Shown: positions 1 to 6,450, counted from the first letter of the stretch. The stretch: 10,099 nt of DNA from Modestobacter sp. (GCA_025965635.1 JAOPWO010000094.1:1-10099), one strand, 5' to 3'. Translations and numbers: made by a program. Notes: a model not told the origin generated them from the letters alone.

Positions 1-1328
1 ACGCCGAGTACGTCGGCTTCGAGGCCGGGATGATGGTCAACGGCTTCTCTGCTGCCGCGGTCAAGACGCTGTGGGACAACCTGGTGCCCTTCGCCGACTC
101 CGCCTTCAACAAGGCCCACTCGGCCGCCTACGGGCTGGTCTCCTACTGGACGGCCTTCCTCAAGGCGAACTACCCGGCCGAGTACATGGCCGGGCTGCTC
201 ACCAGCGTCGGTGACGACAAGGACCGCCGGCCGGTGTACCTGGCCGAGTGCCGCCGGATGGGCATCAAGGTGCTCCCGCCGGACGTCAACGAGTCCTCCT
301 GGGACTTCACCGCGGTCGGCAAGGACATCCGCTTCGGGCTGGCCTCGGTGCGCAACGTCGGGCACAACGTCGTCGACTCGATCGTCCGGGCGCGGGAGGA
401 GAAGGGCGCGTTCAAGGACTTCGCCGACTTCATGCGCAAGATCGACACGGTGGCCTGCAACAAGAAGGTCATCGAGTCCCTCGCCAAGGCCGGCGGGTTC
501 GACTCCCTCGGCCACTCCCGGCAGGGCATCGCGGCGATCCACGTCCAGGCCGTCGACTCGGCGATGAGCCTCAAGCGCAAGGAGGCCGAGGGGCAGTTCG
601 ACCTGTTCGGCGGCTTCGGCGAGGACGACGGCGGCGGGCTCGGTGACCCGTTGAGCGCGGCCCTGGACATCCCCATCCCCACCGCGGACTGGTCGAAGTC
701 GGAGAAGCTGGTGTTCGAGCGCGACATGCTCGGGCTCTACGTCTCCGACCACCCCCTGCACGGGGTCGAGCACGTGCTCACCTCGCACGCCGACACGGCA
801 CTCGCCGAGATCCTCGCCGGCGGGGTCGAGGACGGCGCCAACGTCACCATCGCCGGCATCCTCACCGCGGTGGGGCCGCGGACCAACAAGCAGGGCGCGC
901 CGTGGGCCATCGCCACCATCGAGGACCTCGAAGCCGGCCTGGAGGTGCTGTTCTTCCCCAAGACCTGGGCGCAGGTGTCGGACAAGGTCGTCCGGGACCA
1001 GATCGTGGTGGTCAAGGGCCGGATCAGCCGCCGCGACGACACCCCGTCGCTGTTCGCCTCCGAGGTGACCATCCCCGAGCTCACCGAGGGGCCGCGCGGG
1101 CCGGTGCTCGTGTCCATGCCGGCCGCTCGGTGCACACCGCCGGTCGTCGAGCGGCTGCGCGAGGTGCTCGGCAGCCACCCCGGCACCACCGAGGTGCAGC
1201 TCAAGCTGCTCAACGGCGGCCGGGAGACCGTGCTGCGGCTCGACCAGGGGCTGCGGGTGCGGCCGAGCACCGCGCTGATGGGCGACATCAAGGCGCTGCT
1301 CGGGCCGACGAGCGTCGCCCTGCTGTGA
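1..1328 (+). CDS. dnaE: DNA polymerase III alpha subunit, C-terminal part (5' end outside window)
   Basis: This is the catalytic subunit of the replicative DNA polymerase, cytoplasmic at the replication fork. About 441 residues are visible (first full codon at 3, stop TGA 1326-1328). Actinobacterial DnaE1 proteins are usually near 1,180 residues, so the PHP, palm and most finger domains lie upstream. The fragment opens with the family's conserved stretch around FNKAHSAAYGLVSYWTAFLK (nt about 105-165). A helix-hairpin-helix follows (SVRNVGHNVV, nt about 345-375). Next comes an internal beta-clamp-binding peptide, QFDLFG, at nt 594-611, close to the consensus QxxLF type. An OB-fold starts near nt 840 (VTIAGILTAVGPRTNKQG through VVVKGRISRR), and a C-terminal domain ends the protein. 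No frameshift is visible. The high similarity to essential DnaE1 rather than the damage-associated DnaE2 is my judgement from the clamp motif and intact C-terminus. Confidence 0.96.
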   Translation, partial: AEYVGFEAGMMVNGFSAAAVKTLWDNLVPFADSAFNKAHSAAYGLVSYWTAFLKANYPAEYMAGLLTSVGDDKDRRPVYLAECRRMGIKVLPPDVNESSWDFTAVGKDIRFGLASVRNVGHNVVDSIVRAREEKGAFKDFADFMRKIDTVACNKKVIESLAKAGGFDSLGHSRQGIAAIHVQAVDSAMSLKRKEAEGQFDLFGGFGEDDGGGLGDPLSAALDIPIPTADWSKSEKLVFERDMLGLYVSDHPLHGVEHVLTSHADTALAEILAGGVEDGANVTIAGILTAVGPRTNKQGAPWAIATIEDLEAGLEVLFFPKTWAQVSDKVVRDQIVVVKGRISRRDDTPSLFASEVTIPELTEGPRGPVLVSMPAARCTPPVVERLREVLGSHPGTTEVQLKLLNGGRETVLRLDQGLRVRPSTALMGDIKALLGPTSVALL

Positions 1329-1351
1329 GTGCAGGCCCCGTGCCTCGGCCG

Positions 1352-1368
1352 GCTGCGGTGCGCGCAGC
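1352..1368. repeat. small inverted repeat between dnaE and the membrane protein gene
   Basis: GCTGCG (1352-1357) and CGCAGC (1363-1368) form a perfect 6-bp stem around a 5-nt loop, 24 nt after the dnaE stop. No T-tract follows. It could be a weak factor-assisted terminator, but stems of this size arise easily by chance in DNA this GC-rich. Confidence 0.3.
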
Positions 1369-1377
1369 GCGGCGGAC

Positions 1378-1383
1378 GACACT
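1378..1383 (+). promoter_or_regulatory. possible -10 box (GACACT) of a leaderless gene
   Basis: GACACT lies exactly 6 nt before the GTG at 1390. It keeps the A at position 2 and T at position 6, the most conserved -10 bases, but lacks the first T of TAnnnT. The spacing matches better boxes before hisA and the LON-domain gene in this window. No Shine-Dalgarno better than GGGA, 2 nt from the start, is present, and no -35 is convincing. Confidence 0.3.
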
Positions 1384-1389
1384 GGGACC

Positions 1390-2148
1390 GTGAGCGCCTC
1401 GTTCTCTGCCGGACGACCGCCGCCGAGCGGGCGGCCGACCGTGCCGGTCCCCGGCGCCTCCTCGGCCGGGTACCTGCCACCCGTTCCCGGCGCTGCCCGT
1501 CCCGGGGGAGGCGGGTACCTGCCGCCGGTGCCGGGTGCCCCCCGGCTCCCGGCCCGCCCGGCGGGGTGGATCGGGTTGCGGGACGCCCGCACCGACCTCC
1601 GCGGCGGCCTGGTCACCGTCGCCGTGCTGGCGCTCACCGGGATCCCGGCCGCGCTGCTGTGGTGGTGGCTGGCGCCGCGGGCATCCTTCCGGGTCACCGA
1701 GGGCGAGCTCGTACCGGTCGGGGCGCCGCCGTCCGACGAGCTGTTCATGGCCGACGACGGCATCTACGTGCTCGTGCTCGCCGGGCTCGGGGTGCTGGCC
1801 GGGCTCGCGGTCTGGCTGCGGCGCCGCGCCCGCGGCGTGGTGACCCTCACCGCGCTGGCCACCGGCATGATCGCTGCGTCCCTGGTCGCCTGGCAGGCGG
1901 GGGAGCTGCTCGGCCCCGGGCCGACCGACGAGGAACTGGCCGCGGTCGGCACGACGGTGACCACGGGGCTGCAGCTCGCCGCGGTCGCCGCGGTCGCGGT
2001 GGGGCCGTTCCTCGGCGTGCTGACCTACCTGGTGGCCACCACGATGGCCGCCCGCGACGACCTCGGCCGCGACGACGAACCGGCCGGCGGGCCCACCGGC
2101 GCTCCGCTGCCCACGCCGGTCGGGCCCGAGGACGCCCGCAGCCGTTGA
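1390..2148 (+). CDS. four-helix membrane protein with proline-rich N-terminus, function unknown
   Basis: The 252-residue product starts at GTG 1390. I do not recognise a catalytic family. Residues 1-58 are rich in Pro, Gly and Ala and hold the 8-residue repeat YLPPVPGA twice (28-35 and 43-50). Hydrophobic segments follow at about 73-95, 124-143, 150-170 and 194-220. The last is preceded by an acidic linker (PTDEEL), and the tail (221-252) is polar and Pro-rich. RRRAR at 144-148 between helices 2 and 3 suggests a cytoplasmic loop by the positive-inside rule, which puts both termini inside. Actinobacterial dnaE-his neighbourhoods often carry small membrane proteins of unknown function (the DUF2567 type is one possibility, not tested). 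It follows dnaE by 61 nt on the same strand but probably has its own start of transcription. No enzyme active site is visible. Confidence 0.85.
   Translation: MSASFSAGRPPPSGRPTVPVPGASSAGYLPPVPGAARPGGGGYLPPVPGAPRLPARPAGWIGLRDARTDLRGGLVTVAVLALTGIPAALLWWWLAPRASFRVTEGELVPVGAPPSDELFMADDGIYVLVLAGLGVLAGLAVWLRRRARGVVTLTALATGMIAASLVAWQAGELLGPGPTDEELAAVGTTVTTGLQLAAVAAVAVGPFLGVLTYLVATTMAARDDLGRDDEPAGGPTGAPLPTPVGPEDARSR
1471..1539 (+). repeat. tandem YLPPVPGA peptide repeat in the membrane protein head
   Basis: The codons at 1471-1494 and 1516-1539 both encode YLPPVPGA, separated by seven residues (ARPGGGG). The DNA copies differ at synonymous sites, so the peptide rather than the nucleotide sequence is kept. 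Pro-rich peptides like this are often flexible, protein-binding cytoplasmic tails. No partner can be named from the sequence. Confidence 0.7.
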
Positions 2149-2181
2149 CGGAGCACGGCGTGCGCACCGTCCTTCGCGGTC

Positions 2182-2198
2182 GGCCCCGTGCCGGGGCC
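2182..2198. terminator. hairpin between convergent genes, likely bidirectional terminator
   Basis: GGCCCCG (2182-2188), loop TGC, CGGGGCC (2192-2198) form a perfect 7-bp, all-G/C stem. It lies 33 nt after the membrane protein stop and 40 nt beyond the LON-domain gene stop on the opposite strand. There is no T-tract on either side, as is common for actinobacterial terminators. The position between two convergent stops is the main support. Confidence 0.55.
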
Positions 2199-2238
2199 CG
2201 CCCTGACCTGCGGAGGGTGGGAAGGGCGAGGCCGGTCC

Positions 2239-3081
2239 TCAGTTCAGCGTCATCGGGGTGGCGAACTGCTGCAGCGGCACGGGGACGGCGCTCACCGTGC
2301 GCAGCAGGGTGAGCTCTCGGCGCAGCAGCCGCGACTCCAGCGCCAGCCGCCGGCGGGTGGCCGACTCGGCCAGCAGCGCCTGGCGGTCCTCCGTGGTCAG
2401 CAGCGCAGCCGACGCGACCAGGTAGGACAACCCGCGCGCGTCGTCGGTGACCTCCCGGAGCAGCGCCGCGGGGGAGTCCGCCTCGTCACCGGCGGCGGCC
2501 AGCTCCTCGGCCCCGCCATCGGGGGCTCCGGCCTGCCGGTGGGTGACCTCGGTGACGTAGCGGGCGAACAGGTCCCGGACGTTGCCGGAGAGCAGCTCCA
2601 GCGAGGCGCGGGCGACCGCCGCGGTCCCGTCGTCGTGTGCCTCGCCCGGTCCGCCGGAGGAGGCCAGCCAGTCGGCGTCGCCGGCCGCCTCCTCGGCGGC
2701 CTCCTCCTCGTCCAGCCACTCCACCTGCGCCCGCAGGTAGGGCGGGTCGTCGGCCACCAGCACGTCCAGCAGCCGGAACCGGTCGGCGCCGACGGTGACC
2801 ACCTGGTACCCGCCGTCCGGCTGCGGCGCGACGGCCCGGACCACCGCCGTGCACCCGACGTCGTAGAGGGCCGCCGCGGGAGCGACCCGCTCCACCTCCC
2901 AGCCCTGCCGGATGGCCACGACGCCGAACCGGCGTCGGCCGCTGTCCGCGGGCAGGGCGGACAGGTCGGCCATGAGCCGCCGGTAGCGGGGTTCGAAGAC
3001 CTGCAGCGGGAGGACGACCCCGGGGAAGAGCGGTGTGCCCAGGGGGAACAGCGGGATGACCTCACGCCGGCCGCCGTCCAC
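2239..3081 (-). CDS. stand-alone LON substrate-binding domain protein
   Basis: The 280-residue product reads leftwards from GTG (3081-3079) to TGA (2241-2239). Residues 8-120 match the N-terminal domain of Lon proteases: VIPLFPLGTPLFPGVVLPLQ, then VFEPRYRRLM, RFGVVAIRQG and the GADRFRLL strand. There is no AAA+ Walker motif and no Ser-Lys protease domain, so it is not a protease. It belongs to the 'peptidase S16, LON domain-like' group common in actinobacteria. An acidic insertion (EEEAAEEAAGDAD, about 125-137) leads into a mostly helical C-terminal half (about 155-262) ending VPLQQFATPMTLN. A role in binding unfolded or partner proteins is inferred from Lon; no function is established here. 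It is convergent with the membrane protein gene and divergent from hisD (104 nt apart). The GTG start has no Shine-Dalgarno but a TAGGCT box 6 nt upstream. Confidence 0.9.
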   Translation of the reverse strand: MDGGRREVIPLFPLGTPLFPGVVLPLQVFEPRYRRLMADLSALPADSGRRRFGVVAIRQGWEVERVAPAAALYDVGCTAVVRAVAPQPDGGYQVVTVGADRFRLLDVLVADDPPYLRAQVEWLDEEEAAEEAAGDADWLASSGGPGEAHDDGTAAVARASLELLSGNVRDLFARYVTEVTHRQAGAPDGGAEELAAAGDEADSPAALLREVTDDARGLSYLVASAALLTTEDRQALLAESATRRRLALESRLLRRELTLLRTVSAVPVPLQQFATPMTLN

Positions 3082-3087
3082 GCGGGC

Positions 3088-3093
3088 AGCCTA
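3088..3093 (-). promoter_or_regulatory. -10 box TAGGCT of the LON-domain gene, leaderless arrangement
   Basis: Read on the minus strand, TAGGCT is followed by 6 nt (GCCCGC) and the GTG start codon. This matches TAnnnT at the distance that places transcription start on the first base of the start codon. No purine-rich ribosome-binding site is present. The -35 region is weak. Confidence 0.55.
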
Positions 3094-3119
3094 CGGGCGG
3101 ACAGCGGTCCTCCGGCCAC

Positions 3120-3150
3120 CTGACCTGCTCCCTGCCCCGCCGACTACCGT
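3120..3150 (+). promoter_or_regulatory. probable promoter of the hisD operon
   Basis: TACCGT (3145-3150) fits the actinobacterial -10 consensus TAnnnT. CTGACC (3120-3125) resembles the -35 TTGACA in its TGAC core, with a 19-nt spacer, slightly long. A start of transcription near 3157 would give a leader of about 30 nt with a good Shine-Dalgarno, unlike several other genes here. This would be the main promoter for hisD-hisC-hisB-(58-aa ORF)-hisH. The promoter call is an inference from sequence. Confidence 0.5.
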
Positions 3151-3164
3151 GGGGTGTTCCCCAC
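3149..3164. promoter_or_regulatory. dyad GTGGGG-TGTT-CCCCAC at the hisD promoter
   Basis: GTGGGG (3149-3154) and CCCCAC (3159-3164) are a perfect 6-bp inverted repeat with a 4-nt centre. It overlaps the end of the proposed -10 and the expected transcription start. This is a typical place for a repressor operator. Because the left arm would be mostly untranscribed, it is more likely to act as DNA than as an RNA hairpin. No known regulator site is recognised. Confidence 0.4.
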
Positions 3165-3174
3165 CGTTCTCCCC

Positions 3175-3185
3175 GGAGGTCCTCC
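3175..3185 (+). promoter_or_regulatory. hisD Shine-Dalgarno GGAGG inside a small palindrome
   Basis: GGAGG (3175-3179) lies 6 nt before the GTG start at 3186 and decides that start. It is followed by T and CCTCC, so the site is part of an imperfect palindrome. In RNA, CGGAG (3174-3178) could pair with CTCCG (3182-3186) around loop GTC, covering the ribosome-binding site and the first base of the start codon. Confidence 0.7.
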
Positions 3186-4490
3186 GTGCTCAGCCGCATC
3201 GACCTGCGTGGATCCGCGCTACCCGGGCCGCGCGAGCTCGCCGCCCTGCTGCCGCGCGCCGCCACCGACATCGACTCGGTGTTGGCCGTCGTGCGCCCCA
3301 TCTGCGAGGACGTCCGGCTGCGCGGCGCGCAGGCGGTCCGCGAGATCACCGGCCGCCTCGACGGGGTCGACCTCGAGGACTTCGCCGTTCCGCAGTCGGC
3401 GCTGGACGAGGCGCTCGCCACCTGCGACCCGACGTTGCGTGCCGCGCTGGACGAGGCGGTCCGGCGGGTCCGCATCGTGCACGCCGACCAGCGCCGCACC
3501 GACGTCACCACCGATGTCGCGCGCGGCGGCACGGTCACCGAGCGCTGGGTGCCGGTGCGCCGCGTGGGGCTCTACGTCCCCGGCGGGCTGGCGCCGCTGC
3601 TGTCCTCGGTCGTGATGAACGTCGTCCCGGCGCAGATCGCCGGCGTGCAGTCGATCGCCGTCGCCACCCCGCCGCAGCGCGACAACGGCGGCCTCCCCGA
3701 CCCGGGCGTGCTGGCCGCCTGCGCGTTGCTCGGGGTCACCGAGGTGTACGCCGTCGGAGGTGCCCAGGCGATTGCCGTGCTCGGCTACGGCGCCGGCTCC
3801 TGCGACCCGGTCGACATGGTCACCGGGCCGGGCAACGTCTACACGACGGCGGCCAAGCGGCTGCTCCGCGGGCTGATCGGCATCGACTCCGAGGCCGGGC
3901 CCACGGAGGTCGCGGTGCTCGCCGACGACACCGCCGACCCGGTGCACGTGGCCGCGGACCTGATCAGCCAGGCCGAGCACGACCCGCTGGCCGGCGCGGT
4001 CCTGGTGACCACCAGCGAGCAGCTCGCCGACGCCGTCCTGGAGCTGGTGCCCGGCCAGGTCGCCGCCACCAAGCACAGCGACCGGATCACCACCGCGCTG
4101 AACGGCAGCCAGTCCGGGGTCGTGCTCGTCGACGACCTGGACGCCGGGCTCGCCGTCGTCGACGCCTACGCCGCCGAGCACCTGGAGATCCAGACCCGGG
4201 ATGCCCGGGCGGTGGCGATGCGGGTGCGCAACGCCGGAGCGATCTTCGTCGGGCCGTGGGCACCGGTGTCGCTGGGCGACTACTGCGCCGGCTCCAACCA
4301 CGTGCTGCCCACCGGCGGGTGCGCCCGGCACTCCAGCGGGCTGAGCGTTCAGTCGTTCCTCCGCGGCATCCACCTGGTCGAGTACGACGAGCAGGCGCTC
4401 GCCGAGGTCGCCGGGCACATCGACGCCCTCGCCGGCGCGGAGGACCTGCCCGCGCACGCCGCCGCGGTGCGCGCCCGGCAGCGGGGCTGA
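3186..4490 (+). CDS. hisD: histidinol dehydrogenase
   Basis: HisD (EC 1.1.1.23) performs the last two steps of histidine synthesis: NAD-dependent oxidation of L-histidinol through the aldehyde to L-histidine, in the cytoplasm as a zinc-dependent homodimer. The 434-residue length equals that of well-studied HisD proteins. Zinc ligands are visible at Q262 and H265 (SQAEHDPL), D365 (LGDYCAGSNHVLPT) and H424 (LPAHAAAV). The catalytic Glu-His pair is E331-H332 (AEHLEI). VGLYVPGG (127-134) and VYAVGGAQAIA (187-197) are family signatures, with TGPGN (213-217) nearby. The GTG start is fixed by GGAGG 6 nt upstream and by alignment of the N-terminus (LSRIDLRG). It heads the operon; hisC begins 8 nt after its stop. 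No residue is missing. Confidence 0.98.
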   Translation: MLSRIDLRGSALPGPRELAALLPRAATDIDSVLAVVRPICEDVRLRGAQAVREITGRLDGVDLEDFAVPQSALDEALATCDPTLRAALDEAVRRVRIVHADQRRTDVTTDVARGGTVTERWVPVRRVGLYVPGGLAPLLSSVVMNVVPAQIAGVQSIAVATPPQRDNGGLPDPGVLAACALLGVTEVYAVGGAQAIAVLGYGAGSCDPVDMVTGPGNVYTTAAKRLLRGLIGIDSEAGPTEVAVLADDTADPVHVAADLISQAEHDPLAGAVLVTTSEQLADAVLELVPGQVAATKHSDRITTALNGSQSGVVLVDDLDAGLAVVDAYAAEHLEIQTRDARAVAMRVRNAGAIFVGPWAPVSLGDYCAGSNHVLPTGGCARHSSGLSVQSFLRGIHLVEYDEQALAEVAGHIDALAGAEDLPAHAAAVRARQRG

Positions 4491-4498
4491 CCGGCGGC

Positions 4499-5611
4499 AT
4501 GACGACCATGGAGGAGCTCCCGCTGCGGCCGGAGCTGCGCGGCCGCACGGCCTACGGTGCCCCGCAGCTGCCGGTGGAGCACCAGCTCAACACCAACGAG
4601 AACCCGTACCCGCTGCCCGAGTCGCTCCTCGCCGACCTGGGCACCGCGCTGGCCGAGGCCTCCCGCGGGCTGAACCGGTACCCCGACCGGGACGCGCTGG
4701 CGCTGCGCGCCGACCTCGCCGCGTTCCTCACCCGGACCAGCGGCGAGCCGGTCGCCGTCGAGCAGGTGTGGGCGGCCAACGGCTCCAACGAGGTGCTGCA
4801 GCAGCTGCTGCAGACCTTCGGCGGCGCCGGCCGCACGGCTCTGGGCTTCACGCCGTCCTACTCGATGCACCCGATCATCAGCCGGGGGACCGGCAGCACG
4901 TGGGTCGACGGGCACCGCAGCCCCGACTTCACCATCGACCCGGCGGGCGCGGCCGCGCAGCTGCGCGACGTGCGGCCGGACGTCGTCTTCGTGACCAGCC
5001 CGAACAACCCCACCGGGACGTCGGTGGACCTGGACACCATCGCGGCGCTGTACGACGCGACCGACGGCGTGCTGGTCGTCGACGAGGCCTACACCGAGTT
5101 CGCCCGGGCCGGCACCACGTCGGCGTTGTCGCTGCTGCCCGGCCGCCCGCGGCTGGTGGTCAGCCGGACCATGAGCAAGGCCTTCGGCATGGCCGGGCTG
5201 CGGCTGGGTTACCTGGCCGCCGACCCGGCGGTGGTCGACGCCGTCCAGCTGGTCCGGCTGCCGTACCACCTGTCCACCCTCACCCAGGCCGCCGCCCGGA
5301 CCGCGCTCGCGCACACCGACGAGCTGCTGGCCACCGTGCACGCGGTCATGGCCCAGCGCGACCGGATCGTCGCCGCGCTGCCCGGGATGGGGCTGACCAG
5401 CGTGCCCAGCGACGCCAACTTCGTGCTCTTCGGTCGCTTCGCGGACGCACCCGCCGCCTGGCAGGCGCTGCTGGACCGGGAGGTCCTGGTCCGCGACGTC
5501 GGCCTCCCCGGCTGGCTGCGGGTCACCGCCGGCACTCCCGAGGAGACCGACGCGTTCCTCACCGCCCTGGGTGAGATCGCCCAGAGCCACCGCAGCAGTG
5601 AGGGAGGATGA
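4499..5611 (+). CDS. hisC: histidinol-phosphate aminotransferase
   Basis: HisC (EC 2.6.1.9) is a PLP-dependent class I/II (fold type I) aminotransferase. It transfers an amino group from glutamate to imidazole-acetol phosphate to give L-histidinol phosphate. The 370-residue product shows the N-terminal LNTNENPYPLP (30-40), ANGSNEVLQQ phosphate-binding region (93-102), SPNNPTG (167-173), D195-AY, the PLP lysine K227 in SRTMSKAFGMAGLRLGY, and R341 (WLRVTAG), which binds the substrate carboxylate. ATG 4499 follows the hisD stop by 8 nt, with a second in-frame ATG at 4508. A long open frame upstream is a shadow of hisD and is not part of the protein. Translation is probably coupled to hisD because only a weak GGCGG precedes the start. 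Related enzymes can act on aromatic amino acids, but operon position makes HisC the clear call. Confidence 0.97.
   Translation: MTTMEELPLRPELRGRTAYGAPQLPVEHQLNTNENPYPLPESLLADLGTALAEASRGLNRYPDRDALALRADLAAFLTRTSGEPVAVEQVWAANGSNEVLQQLLQTFGGAGRTALGFTPSYSMHPIISRGTGSTWVDGHRSPDFTIDPAGAAAQLRDVRPDVVFVTSPNNPTGTSVDLDTIAALYDATDGVLVVDEAYTEFARAGTTSALSLLPGRPRLVVSRTMSKAFGMAGLRLGYLAADPAVVDAVQLVRLPYHLSTLTQAAARTALAHTDELLATVHAVMAQRDRIVAALPGMGLTSVPSDANFVLFGRFADAPAAWQALLDREVLVRDVGLPGWLRVTAGTPEETDAFLTALGEIAQSHRSSEGG
5603..5607 (+). promoter_or_regulatory. hisB Shine-Dalgarno GGAGG
   Basis: GGAGG directly touches ATG 5608 but lies 9 nt before ATG 5617, so it favours the second ATG as the hisB start. It sits within the last codons of hisC. 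Confidence 0.6.
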
Positions 5612-5616
5612 GCGGC

Positions 5617-6228
5617 ATGACCGCCATGTCAGCGCACCGCACTGCCCGCGTCGAGCGGGCCACCAGCGAGACCAAGCTGGTCGTCGAGGTCGACCTCGAC
5701 GGGACAGGTGCGGGCGACATCGCCACCGGCGTCGGGTTCTACGACCACATGCTCACCTCGCTGGCCAAGCACAGCGGCATCGACCTGACCGTGCGGGCCG
5801 ACGGCGACCTGCACATCGACGCGCACCACACCGTCGAGGACGTGGCGATCGCGCTGGGCCAGGCGTTCGCCGAGGCACTGGGCGACAAGCGTGGCATCAC
5901 CCGCTACGGCGACGCCACCATCCCGATGGACGAGGTGCTGGTGCAGGCCGCTGTCGACCTGTCCGGCCGGCCGTACTTCGTGCACGCCGAGCCCGCGGAC
6001 ATGACGCCGATGATCGGGCCCGACTACCCGACGTCGCTGACGAGGCACGTCCTCGAGTCGTTCGCGTTCAACGCCCGGATCAGCCTGCACGTGCGGGTGC
6101 TGTACGCCGGGCGGGACGCCCACCACATCGTCGAGGGGCAGTTCAAGGCGCTGGCCCGTGCGCTGCGGACGGCGGTCGCCCTCGACCCGCGGGTGACCGA
6201 CGTCCCGTCCACGAAGGGCGCTCTGTGA
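5617..6228 (+). CDS. hisB: imidazoleglycerol-phosphate dehydratase (monofunctional)
   Basis: HisB (EC 4.2.1.19) removes water from imidazole-glycerol phosphate to give imidazole-acetol phosphate, using Mn2+ bound by His/Glu clusters in a 24-subunit assembly. The product is 203 residues from ATG 5617. GVGFYDHMLTSLAKHSG (38-54), DLHIDAHHTVEDVAIALG (64-81) and AGRDAHHIVEGQFKALARALR (164-184) carry the metal-binding signatures. There is no fused histidinol-phosphatase domain as in E. coli HisB, so a separate phosphatase must act elsewhere in the genome. Start choice: ATG 5608 would overlap the hisC stop in an ATGA but sits directly against the Shine-Dalgarno. ATG 5617 has proper spacing and differs by only three residues. 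Either way hisC and hisB are tightly coupled. Confidence 0.97.
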   Translation: MTAMSAHRTARVERATSETKLVVEVDLDGTGAGDIATGVGFYDHMLTSLAKHSGIDLTVRADGDLHIDAHHTVEDVAIALGQAFAEALGDKRGITRYGDATIPMDEVLVQAAVDLSGRPYFVHAEPADMTPMIGPDYPTSLTRHVLESFAFNARISLHVRVLYAGRDAHHIVEGQFKALARALRTAVALDPRVTDVPSTKGAL

Positions 6229-6232
6229 GCCG

Positions 6233-6409
6233 GTGAGCGCCGGAGGCCTGCTGCTCGTCCTGGGCGGCTTCCTGCTCGGCGGGGCGTACAGCGTCTTCCG
6301 GGGTGATCCGGACGCCGACCGGCGCAGTGGCCCCCAGCTCGCGTTCTCGGCCGTGCTGCTGGTCGCCGCGCTGCTCGCGACGGCGGCCGGCGTCCTGCGG
6401 CTGGTCTGA
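6233..6409 (+). CDS. 58-residue two-helix membrane protein in the his operon
   Basis: This short frame runs from GTG 6233 to TGA 6407-6409, 4 nt after the hisB stop. It encodes MSAGGLLLVLGGFLLGGAYS, then VFRGDPDADRRSGPQ, then a second hydrophobic stretch to the C-terminal LRLV. Two membrane helices (about 4-22 and 35-56) are joined by a charged, probably cytoplasmic loop with Arg and Asp. The hydrophobic-charged-hydrophobic layout, operon spacing and the otherwise unexplained 235-nt gap between hisB and hisH support a real gene. It has no clear ribosome-binding site and may depend on translation of hisB. No known enzyme of the histidine pathway is a membrane protein, so its role is unknown. 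An alternative is a non-coding spacer, which the uninterrupted frame makes less likely. Confidence 0.72.
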   Translation: MSAGGLLLVLGGFLLGGAYSVFRGDPDADRRSGPQLAFSAVLLVAALLATAAGVLRLV

Positions 6410-6450
6410 GGCGGTGCGGGAACACAGCGGGCACCGTCCGGGCTGATGGG

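Noticed and set aside
1329..2312. A 327-residue plus-strand frame overlapping the membrane protein gene
   Set aside because: It is almost all Arg, Ala, Gly and Pro. The frame starting at GTG 1390 shows four regular membrane helices and is the real one.
2188..3123. Plus-strand 311-residue frame opposite the LON-domain gene
   Set aside because: It is rich in Arg, Gly, Gln and Val with no recognisable domain, while the opposite strand encodes a clear LON domain.
3151..3185. A T-box riboswitch or histidine leader peptide before hisD
   Set aside because: The leader predicted from the promoter is only about 30 nt, with no run of His codons, no T-box consensus and no antiterminator-sized structure.
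3035..4498. A long open frame in front of hisC that would make an 858-residue fusion protein
   Set aside because: It lies in the +2 frame over hisD, is composed almost only of Arg, Ala, Gly and Pro, and the conserved HisC sequence begins at ATG 4499. It is a high-GC shadow frame.
3219..5590. Long minus-strand frames opposite hisD and hisC (412 and 413 residues)
   Set aside because: Their composition (Gly, Arg, Val, His, Gln rich) is what the complement of GC-rich coding sequence yields. hisD and hisC are certain on the plus strand.
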